A stretch of 8,385 nucleotides of DNA from Methanobacteriota archaeon. Lineage in GTDB: Archaea; Thermoplasmatota; Thermoplasmata; RBG-16-68-12. Of the stretch, positions 1-5,224 are shown piece after piece. The notes below the pieces were generated by a model that did no database searches, was not told where the DNA came from, and was given only the letters and a program-made list of their open reading frames with translations. The first letter of the stretch is position 1. Each line of letters starts with the position of its first letter. The position numbers and the translations under genes are program-made. The stretch covers positions 1 to 8,385 of the forward strand of contig VBLR01000135.1 of assembly GCA_005878665.1 (NCBI GenBank). The letters run 5' to 3'.

Positions 1-69
1 GTTGCTGAGGGTGGCTCGTGTCTCATGGTACAGCCGCTTCACCTAGTCGGCCCAAACGCTGACTATTAA
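1..69 (+). other. Window edge, no assignable gene
   Basis: No gene can be assigned to the first 69 bases. Frame 1 is open from base 1 to a TAA at 67-69 and could be the last 22 codons of an upstream gene. Frame 2 closes with TAG at about 44-46. Neither stretch is long enough to recognise. The antitoxin promoter begins at the right edge of this stretch. Confidence 0.3.
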
Positions 70-73
70 TACC
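63..73 (+). promoter_or_regulatory. TATA-like box of the toxin-antitoxin operon
   Basis: An A/T-rich stretch (CTATTAATAC) stands out in otherwise GC-rich sequence. Its centre is about 30 bases before the ATG at 98, the spacing expected for an archaeal promoter making a leaderless or nearly leaderless transcript. This supports ATG98 over the in-frame ATGs at 83 and 86. The call rests on spacing and composition only. Confidence 0.45.
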
Positions 74-93
74 ATCAACCTCATGATGTTGAT
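74..93 (+). promoter_or_regulatory. Inverted repeat, possible antitoxin operator
   Basis: ATCAAC at 74-79 and GTTGAT at 88-93 form a perfect 6-base inverted repeat with an 8-base spacer. Two further dyads overlap it: GACTAT at 61-66 with ATAGTC at 92-97, and CATGA at 82-86 with TCATG at 96-100. The site lies between the TATA-like box and the preferred antitoxin start. Antitoxins of this class often repress their own operon by binding such palindromes, so an autoregulatory operator is a reasonable inference. Confidence 0.4.
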
Positions 94-97
94 AGTC

Positions 98-301
98 ATG
101 TCGACGACGACGATCCCCGTGAAGCGGGAGACGTTGGCACGCCTGCGCTCGTACAAGGTGGGGGGCGTCACGTACGACGATGTCCTCAACGACCTCATGG
201 ACGATCGTCCCCCCATCGGCTTCATCCGAGAGCACCTTCGGAGGCTGAAGGAGGAGGAGTTTTCGGATTGGAAGGACGTGCGAAAGCGACTGAGGCTGTG
301 A
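98..301 (+). CDS. VapB/RelB-like antitoxin
   Basis: Small protein of 67 residues from ATG98 (72 if started at ATG83), predicted to neutralise the toxin encoded just downstream and probably to repress the operon. The N-terminus (MSTTTIPVKRETLARL) is a short beta strand followed by a helix, as in ribbon-helix-helix or AbrB-like antitoxins. It is followed by a K-x-G-G-x-T-Y-D-D-V-L-N-D-L-M segment that is frequent in archaeal antitoxins of this type. The C-terminal half (IREHLRRLKEEEFSDWKDVRKRL) is charged and helical, as expected for the toxin-wrapping tail. ATG98 is preferred because homologous antitoxins begin right before the TTIPV strand and because the TATA-like box is about 30 bases upstream. 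The toxin start follows after three bases. The exact antitoxin family is uncertain; its antitoxin role is well supported by context. Confidence 0.8.
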   Translation: MSTTTIPVKRETLARLRSYKVGGVTYDDVLNDLMDDRPPIGFIREHLRRLKEEEFSDWKDVRKRLRL

Positions 302-304
302 CGT

Positions 305-565
305 TTGGTCCGGATCCTCATCAGCCGAGCCGCGGAGCGCGAGCTCGCCCGCCTTCCTCGGGATGTCCAGGAACGATTCGCGCGGGCGTTCGACGATCTG
401 GAGAAGGGTCCAAAGCCCCGACCGGGCTTTGATATCAAGCCCCTGCGTGGCATGAAAGGGACCTGGCGGCTACGCGTCGGATCGTACCGTGGGGTTTTCG
501 AGATGGAGGCTGGGCAGGTCCGATTTACCCGGTTCGGTCATCGGAAGGACATCTACCGGTTCTGA
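305..565 (+). CDS. RelE/ParE-family toxin
   Basis: Protein of 86 residues of the RelE/ParE toxin superfamily, which as a rule inhibits growth by ribosome-dependent mRNA cleavage (RelE) or by poisoning gyrase (ParE). Visible family features, in order: an N-terminal strand and helix (VRILISRAAERELARLP), a second helix (QERFARAFDDLEKGP), the K-P-L-R-G-M-K-G-x-W-R-L-R-V-G-S-Y-R-G-V-F core (about residues 46-67), and the C-terminal R-F-G-H-R-K-D-I-Y-R motif. The basic residues in the core and tail fit an RNase of the RelE type better than ParE, but sequence alone cannot settle this. The start must be TTG at 305: the antitoxin stop (TGA 299-301) is also the in-frame stop upstream, and no ATG or GTG lies closer. 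Translation is probably coupled to the antitoxin, and the weak TTG may keep toxin dosage low. The gene looks intact. Confidence 0.9.
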   Translation: MVRILISRAAERELARLPRDVQERFARAFDDLEKGPKPRPGFDIKPLRGMKGTWRLRVGSYRGVFEMEAGQVRFTRFGHRKDIYRF

Positions 566-579
566 GGCCAGCAGATTCA

Positions 580-612
580 TCACGGCTTCTCAATCGGCGT
601 CCGCACGAGGTT
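580..612 (-). pseudogene. Relic of a sulfurtransferase gene 3' end
   Basis: On the minus strand, 586-612 encodes N-L-V-R-T-P-I-E-K, the same nine residues that end the intact sulfurtransferase at 5225-6070. Here they are followed by one extra Pro codon and a TGA (580-582). Over 586-614 versus 5228-5256 the two copies match at 27 of 29 bases. The two differences are both third-position and synonymous (AAC/AAT and ATT/ATC). Beyond codon AGC (613-615) the match stops and no sulfurtransferase coding continues. The pattern of silent changes suggests the relic comes from a diverged paralogue or orthologue rather than a recent copy of the neighbouring gene. It is convergent with the toxin gene, 14 bases away. 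Confidence 0.75.
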
Positions 613-621
613 GCTGTCCGA

Positions 622-632
622 ATAGGCTTAAG
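622..632 (+). promoter_or_regulatory. Weak TATA-like box before the fusion gene
   Basis: The stretch ATAGGCTTAAG is the most A/T-rich patch between the sulfurtransferase relic and the DsbA-like/methyltransferase gene. Its centre is about 30 bases before GTG658 and about 40 before ACG668. It is a poor match to an archaeal TATA box, so this is a tentative call. Confidence 0.25.
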
Positions 633-667
633 GTTCCTACCGTCGATCCGAGCCTCGGTGGAAACCT

Positions 668-2329
668 ACGTCGTTTCAAGCCCCAGTTGAGATCGTTCAT
701 TTCGCGGACCCGTGGTGTTGGTGGTCGTGGGGCCTGGAGCCGGTCCTCCAACGACTGAAGGAGGTGTACGGCGAGAACCTGAAAGTCACGTACAAGATGG
801 GCGGCCAGTTCGAGAGCCTCCAGGGATGGATGGAGGAGTACAGCGTCGACGAGCGCACGACGGTGGACTGGATTAGCGAGTCGATTGAATTGACGAACAT
901 GCCCGTGCGGCCGGACTACTACCTCCGGACGGGCGTGACGAGTTCGTATCCCGCGTGCCGCGCCTTCAAGGCCGCCCAGCTTCAGTCCGAGGGGCTCGCG
1001 GCTCGGTACCTGCGTCGGATGATGGAAGCGTTCGGGCTCGAATGTCGCCCGGCCACCGACGATGAACTGATTCGGCTTGCGGAAGAGGTCGGCCTGAACG
1101 GAAGCCAAGTGAAGAAAGACCTCCACTCCGAAGCGGTCGCGAAGGCCTTTGATGCAGACGTGGACGAGATGCACCGGAGCGGCGTCAACTTTCTCTCACT
1201 CCTCATCCGGAACCGCGATGGGCAGGAGGTCATCAAGGGGGAGATATTCACCGCCAAGCCGTTCGAGATGATCATCGATGACCTTGCTCCGGGTCTCCCG
1301 AAGCGGAGCCCCGCGGACATCCTGGAGTACGCGGAGCATCACGACGCCCTTACTCCCGCCCACGAGATTGCGGAGGTGTTCCGGATCCCCGATTCGGACG
1401 CGCATCGTCGGCTTGAGGAACTGGCGGCGGGAGGGCTGTTGGCTGCACACGCGTTCGACGGGATTGCGGCGTGGCGCTGGGCTGCCAAGAAGATGGAGAA
1501 GCTCCCGCTGGGGCTCGTGAAAGTGTCCCACGTGCCGCCCGAGATCCAAGTCGAAGCGGTGTCCGACCTGAAGCCGATCGTCACGAAGGCCGTGCAGTCG
1601 CTCTACACGGAGGTCGCCACGCGGCCGGACAAAGCGTACCACTTTCCGCTTGGTCTCGAGGCGCTCCGGTATCTCGGCTATCCGGAGGAGGATCTCCGGA
1701 AGCTGCCGCCGACCGCGACGGAGTCATTCGCCGGCGTCGGGTACCCGCACGCCGCGAACGTGATGCAGACCGGCGACACGGTGCTCGACATCGGTTCGGG
1801 CTCCGGGACGGATGTTTTGTACGCCGCGTTGAAGGTCGGCCCCAAGGGGACGGTATACGGCCTGGATATTACGCCCGCGATGATCGCGAAGGCGCGGACG
1901 AACATCGCGAAGACCGGCGCGCGGAACGTCCAGATCCTCGAAGGCGACGCCACGAAGATCCCGCTGCCCGACGAGAGCGTCGAAGTGGTCACGAGCAACG
2001 GGGTGCTGAACCTCGTGCCGGACAAGCCCGCGGCGTTCCAAGAGATTTTTCGCGTGCTGAAGCGTGGCGGGCATCTGCAGCTCGCAGATATCGTCGTCGA
2101 AGAGGACGTTGGTGCCGTCTGCGGGCTTAACCCGCAGCTCTGGGCGGACTGCATCGGCGGCGCGGCCGTGGAGATGGAGTACCTGGCGACGATTCGAGAC
2201 GCGGGATTCCGCGATGTGCGGATCCTGCGGAAGGTCGACTACTTCGCGAAATCGTCCTCGGAGAGCACGAAGCGGATCACGAAGTCGTTCGGGGCCAAGA
2301 GCGTCGTAGTGGCGGCAGTGAAGCAGTAG
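668..2329 (+). CDS. DsbA-like / winged-helix / ArsM-like methyltransferase fusion
   Basis: Three-module protein of about 553 residues, numbered here from ACG668. Residues ~6-210 are a DsbA/FrnE-like thioredoxin fold starting VEIVHFADPWCWWSWGLEP. The usual C-x-x-C is C17-W-W-S20, and the cis-Pro loop reads N-F-L-S-L (L176). Residues ~214-276 look like a winged helix (ADILEYAEHH... HRRLEELAAGGLL). Residues ~290-553 are a class I SAM methyltransferase of the ArsM type: H-F-P-L-G, F-A-G-V-G-Y-P, motif I VLDIGSGSG (372-380), S-N-G-V-L-N-L-V-P-D-K and DCIGGA. Of the As(III)-binding cysteines known in ArsM, two positions are replaced (V357, G445) and one is kept (C495), so arsenite methylation is doubtful. 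The reading frame is open from 632 but has no ATG, GTG or TTG before GTG764, which would delete the active-site segment. Either ACG668 is used (GGTGG at 657-661 lies 6 bases upstream), or translation starts at GTG658 and one extra C in the run 681-684 breaks the frame. Confidence is high for the modules and low for the start and substrate. Confidence 0.8.
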   Translation, partial: TSFQAPVEIVHFADPWCWWSWGLEPVLQRLKEVYGENLKVTYKMGGQFESLQGWMEEYSVDERTTVDWISESIELTNMPVRPDYYLRTGVTSSYPACRAFKAAQLQSEGLAARYLRRMMEAFGLECRPATDDELIRLAEEVGLNGSQVKKDLHSEAVAKAFDADVDEMHRSGVNFLSLLIRNRDGQEVIKGEIFTAKPFEMIIDDLAPGLPKRSPADILEYAEHHDALTPAHEIAEVFRIPDSDAHRRLEELAAGGLLAAHAFDGIAAWRWAAKKMEKLPLGLVKVSHVPPEIQVEAVSDLKPIVTKAVQSLYTEVATRPDKAYHFPLGLEALRYLGYPEEDLRKLPPTATESFAGVGYPHAANVMQTGDTVLDIGSGSGTDVLYAALKVGPKGTVYGLDITPAMIAKARTNIAKTGARNVQILEGDATKIPLPDESVEVVTSNGVLNLVPDKPAAFQEIFRVLKRGGHLQLADIVVEEDVGAVCGLNPQLWADCIGGAAVEMEYLATIRDAGFRDVRILRKVDYFAKSSSESTKRITKSFGAKSVVVAAVKQ

Positions 2330-2781
2330 CGGCCATGCGGTGGATCTATCCACGCCCTCGGCTGAGCAGAAGCGACTTCTCTCCGAATCGCGGCCTCTCG
2401 CTTTTTCACCCAGGTTCTCGCCCGTTTCGAAATCCATTCGAAGTTCTCCCCTTCGGCCGGGGCCTTCTCCCGCTTGCGCCGGTCGTGGATGATCCGCTCG
2501 ATCTTCCCCCAGGGCGGTGCATCCATGAACGTGTCGAAGGCGATCTCCTCATGGAGAAGCCCGCGTCGCATGAGGGAGCCCGCAGTCTCCCAAAAGACTG
2601 CCATCGTCGAGAAGTGTTCCCATCCTTCGCTCCCGCGGGGAAATCGTTTCTCGAATCCCTCCAGGCTTAGACCGTCCGGCAAGGTTCGCCACCACTTCCG
2701 AGCCTCACGCACGGAGTCCGAGAGAAAACTATCCATCAGGCTGAGCAGGAGCTGCGCGTCTTGCTTCGTGGGTCTCGCCAT
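2239..2781 (-). CDS. Helical protein of unknown function (DUF4760-like?)
   Basis: Protein of 180 residues that I do not recognise with certainty. It is rich in charged and aromatic residues and appears all-helical and soluble, with no signal peptide or membrane segment. The order of features is an N-terminal helix (LLLSLMDSFLSDSVREARKW), a F-E-K-R-F-P-R-G-S-E-G-W-E-H segment (~43-56), a central helix MAVFWETAGSLMRRGLLHEE (~60-79), and D-T-F followed by P-P-W-G-K-I-E-R-I-I. The pattern 'E-T-A-G-x-L-x-R-R-G-L-L' resembles DUF4760-like proteins; this is an impression from memory. The start ATG (2779-2781) lies about 27 bases from a TATA-like box on the same strand, consistent with leaderless transcription. 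The last ~30 codons overlap the 3' end of the methyltransferase gene antisense. That C-terminal stretch is probably not conserved and may be read-through past a lost stop. Confidence 0.65.
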   Translation of the reverse strand: MARPTKQDAQLLLSLMDSFLSDSVREARKWWRTLPDGLSLEGFEKRFPRGSEGWEHFSTMAVFWETAGSLMRRGLLHEEIAFDTFMDAPPWGKIERIIHDRRKREKAPAEGENFEWISKRARTWVKKREAAIRREVASAQPRAWIDPPHGRYCFTAATTTLLAPNDFVIRFVLSEDDFAK

Positions 2782-2804
2782 CGACGCAGCAACGGTGGAC
2801 AGGG

Positions 2805-2812
2805 CTTATCAG
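2805..2812 (-). promoter_or_regulatory. TATA-like box for the unknown minus-strand gene
   Basis: On the minus strand this reads CTGATAAG. Its centre is about 27 bases upstream of the ATG at 2781, the canonical distance for an archaeal leaderless promoter. The surrounding sequence is GC-rich, so the A/T patch stands out. It forms a divergent promoter region with the TolB-TPR-ATPase gene. Confidence 0.4.
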
Positions 2813-2849
2813 TCCGTCGCCCCGGGTCCGGGCGCCGGGACACGGCACT

Positions 2850-2858
2850 CCTTATCTT
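2850..2858 (+). promoter_or_regulatory. TATA-like box for the TolB-TPR-ATPase gene
   Basis: The patch CCTTATCTT is A/T-rich against a GC-rich background. Its centre is about 27 bases before position 2880, which would give a short leader that just includes the GGTGA site at 2884-2888 before GTG2894. The match to consensus is weak. Confidence 0.3.
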
Positions 2859-2883
2859 CGTAGGCGACATTGCGTTCTGAGCG

Positions 2884-2888
2884 GGTGA
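2884..2888 (+). promoter_or_regulatory. Ribosome-binding site GGTGA deciding the start
   Basis: GGTGA is complementary to the 3' end of archaeal 16S rRNA. It lies 5 bases before the GTG at 2894. This favours GTG2894 over the longest possible start, TTG2870, which has no comparable site and lies only two codons after an in-frame TAG (2861-2863). Confidence 0.55.
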
Positions 2889-2893
2889 CGCGA

Positions 2894-5188
2894 GTGGCGG
2901 GAGACAAACATCGTCTGGTGGTCCTGCCCCTCGTCAACATCAGCCCCGATCCGGGCGACGAGTACTTCGCGGATGGGATGACCGAGGAGCTCATCTCGGC
3001 CCTTTCGAACGTGTCCGGGCTGAACGTGATTGCTCGGACATCCGCGATGAAGTACAGGGGGGCGACGAAGTCGGTCGCGGAGATCGGTCGAGAACTCGAC
3101 ATCAAGACCCTCCTGGAAGGAAGCGTCCGCAAGGCGGGGAACAAGGTACGGATTACCGTCCAATTGATCGACGCTCGGTCGGAGGAACATCTGTGGGCCC
3201 AAGCCTACGACCGGGACTTGGAAGACATCTTCGCGATCCAGAGCGACATCGCCCAGCGAGTCGCGCGGGCGTTGCGCGTGCAGATCGTGCGACGCGAGAA
3301 GCGCGCGATCGAGCAACGGGCGACCGGCGTCGTCGAGGCCTACACCCGGTACCTAAAGGGGAGACACGAATGGAACAAGCGGTCCAGGGATGGCTTGGAT
3401 GTCGCAATCGGGCAATTTGAACAAGCCCTCGAAAAGGATGCGTCGTACCCGTTGGCGTACTCCGGCCTCGCCGATGCCTACGCGTCCCAGGCCCTGTTCG
3501 AGTTCGCACCTCCGAAGGAGGCGTTCCCGAAGGCGAAGGCCGCCGCGGAACGGGCGATCCAACTCGATGATCGACTCGCGGAGGCGCACACCTCCCTCGG
3601 CCTCGTGCGATTCCAGTACGATTGGGATTGGAACGGCGCGGAGGGGGAGTTCCGCCGAGCGCTCGACCTCGCTCCGGGCTATCCGTCCGGGCACCAGTTC
3701 TACGCGGACTTCCTGAAGGCGATGGGGCGTTTCGAGGAAGCGATCGCCCAGATGTCCAGCGCGCAGCAACTCGATCCCCTATCCATGTCGATCAACACGG
3801 GTCTCGGGCACGTGCTCTATCTCTCCCGGCAGTATGATCGCGCGATCGAGCAATACCGCAAGGCGCTGGATGTGGATCCCGGGTTCGTCCAAGCCCACTT
3901 GTGGTTCGGGCGGCCATACCTTCAGAAGGGCATGTTCCAGGAGGCGATCGCGGAAGTCCAGGAGGCCGTCCGCCTGTCGTCCGGGAGCACGATCTCGCTC
4001 GCCGTCCTCGGACACGCCTATGCGGCGGCCGGCAACCGCACCGAGGCGGAGCGGATTCTGAAGACGCTCATGGAGCGCGCCGAAACGGAGTATCTTCCTT
4101 CATATTGGATTGCCCTCATCTACACGGGACTCGCGGACAAGGACCGGGCGTTCGACTGGCTGGAGCGAGCCCGTCAGGAACGTTCGAGTTGGCTGGTCTG
4201 GATCGGGGTCGAGCCGCGCTTCGACGGGTTGCGTTCCGATCCCCGATTCATGCGACTAATCGAACAAATGGGTCTCGGTGTTGTGTCTCACGGTGGGAAA
4301 CCCGTCGCCGCCAGTCCGGAGGAAGAGGCGGTCGCGCTCCTTGAAACCCTGGGTGCCGTCAAGCTCGGCCGGTATCGGGTGGTCGGCAACTGCTATCGAT
4401 ACGATGACGGGGCACGCAACCTCTTGAAGGACCTCAAACAAAAGATTTCGGCCGGACTCGGTGCCCCGCCGGCTCGGAACGAGAATTACCTGGTGTGGGC
4501 GCCTCCGGGCGGAGGGAAGACGTTCTTTGTCCAGCAGGTGCACGCGTCGATCGGAACGCCGGTCCGATACCACGAGGTGAACATCGCCGAATCCAACGAA
4601 GCCGGATATCGATCAACGATTGCGAACATCGCGAATGAACCGGGAGTTTCTCTGTGCTTGCTTGACGAGATTGACAGCAAGCCAAACGAGTCGTGGCCCT
4701 ACGAGGCGCTCCTGCCTATTCTGGAGTCGGGACGATCGCGGCATGCGGCCAAGGTCTTCGTAATGGCGGGAAGCTCCGGAAACAGCCTGGCAGACCTGAA
4801 GGCGGCAATGGCGGCGCGACCGAAGGGGGCGGACTTGCTCTCTCGGATTCCGCAGGAAAATCTTTGCTCGGTTCCCCCCATGTCTGCCGGGGATCGGCTC
4901 TTGCTGACCGTGGCCAGCTTCAAGGCCGCTGCCGACACGCTCGGACGTCCGATCTCCGAGATCGACAAGCTCGCCCTCTACTACATCGTGGTGAGTCCTT
5001 CGCTCGGGAGTGCGCGGCAGATTCGAGAGTTCACCGTGCGAGGAGTCCAGCGCGTCCCGCCGGGAGAGGACCGGGTGAAGTACGATCACCTGTTCGATCC
5101 GGGCGATCCGCTGAACAAGGAGTTCTGGGTGCGGGCCAAATCCCAAGCGCCCGGCCTCGTCGGCGCCTTCCTCCAGATTGACGCCTAG
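2894..5188 (+). CDS. TolB-like domain / TPR / AAA-type ATPase fusion
   Basis: Protein of 764 residues from GTG2894 (772 from TTG2870). Residues ~7-125 are the TolB-like/FlgO-like domain that usually links an N-terminal effector to TPRs in bacterial cyclases, kinases and CadC-like regulators: VVLPLVNISPD, YFADGMTEELI, LLEGSVRK, HLWAQAYDRDL. Residues ~140-445 hold about eight TPR units. The D-G-L-R-S-D-P-R-F-M-R-L segment and M-G-L (~445-461) is where such proteins normally end. A P-loop ATPase module is appended: RYDDGARNLLKDL, Walker A APPGGGKT (536-543), Walker B LCLLDEID (587-594), a sensor-1-like VFVMAGSSGNS (621-631), and a C-terminal lid (SARQIREF). No signal peptide, membrane segment or known effector domain is present, so it is probably cytosolic. 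A signalling or conflict-related switch is plausible, but the function is unknown. It is convergent with the sulfurtransferase gene, 36 bases apart. I am sure of the domains and unsure of the role. Confidence 0.85.
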   Translation: MAGDKHRLVVLPLVNISPDPGDEYFADGMTEELISALSNVSGLNVIARTSAMKYRGATKSVAEIGRELDIKTLLEGSVRKAGNKVRITVQLIDARSEEHLWAQAYDRDLEDIFAIQSDIAQRVARALRVQIVRREKRAIEQRATGVVEAYTRYLKGRHEWNKRSRDGLDVAIGQFEQALEKDASYPLAYSGLADAYASQALFEFAPPKEAFPKAKAAAERAIQLDDRLAEAHTSLGLVRFQYDWDWNGAEGEFRRALDLAPGYPSGHQFYADFLKAMGRFEEAIAQMSSAQQLDPLSMSINTGLGHVLYLSRQYDRAIEQYRKALDVDPGFVQAHLWFGRPYLQKGMFQEAIAEVQEAVRLSSGSTISLAVLGHAYAAAGNRTEAERILKTLMERAETEYLPSYWIALIYTGLADKDRAFDWLERARQERSSWLVWIGVEPRFDGLRSDPRFMRLIEQMGLGVVSHGGKPVAASPEEEAVALLETLGAVKLGRYRVVGNCYRYDDGARNLLKDLKQKISAGLGAPPARNENYLVWAPPGGGKTFFVQQVHASIGTPVRYHEVNIAESNEAGYRSTIANIANEPGVSLCLLDEIDSKPNESWPYEALLPILESGRSRHAAKVFVMAGSSGNSLADLKAAMAARPKGADLLSRIPQENLCSVPPMSAGDRLLLTVASFKAAADTLGRPISEIDKLALYYIVVSPSLGSARQIREFTVRGVQRVPPGEDRVKYDHLFDPGDPLNKEFWVRAKSQAPGLVGAFLQIDA

Positions 5189-5205
5189 GGAGGAATCGCC
5201 GACTC

Positions 5206-5220
5206 CCGGTTGCAAACCGG
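5206..5220. terminator. Hairpin between convergent genes
   Basis: CCGGTT (5206-5211) and AACCGG (5215-5220) form a perfect 6-base stem with a 3-base loop. The hairpin lies between the stop of the TolB-TPR-ATPase gene (5188) and the stop of the convergent sulfurtransferase gene (5225), and a pyrimidine-rich stretch follows on the plus strand. The position fits a bidirectional transcription barrier. It lacks the long U-tract of a bacterial intrinsic terminator, and archaeal termination depends mainly on U-tracts, so the role is tentative. Confidence 0.35.
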
Positions 5221-5224
5221 TCTC

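Noticed and set aside
590..1174. Minus-strand open frame of 194 codons over the DsbA-like region
   Set aside because: Shadow frame. Its composition is unstructured and it overlaps a recognisable DsbA-like domain on the plus strand.
1724..2437. Minus-strand open frame of 237 codons over the methyltransferase domain
   Set aside because: Shadow of the methyltransferase; no motif, and it would also overlap the better supported minus-strand gene at 2239-2781.
2335..2863. Plus-strand open frames (2335-2670, 2474-2863) opposite the unknown minus gene
   Set aside because: The minus frame has balanced composition, a good start and a promoter at the right distance. The plus frames are Ser/Arg/Pro-rich with no motif.
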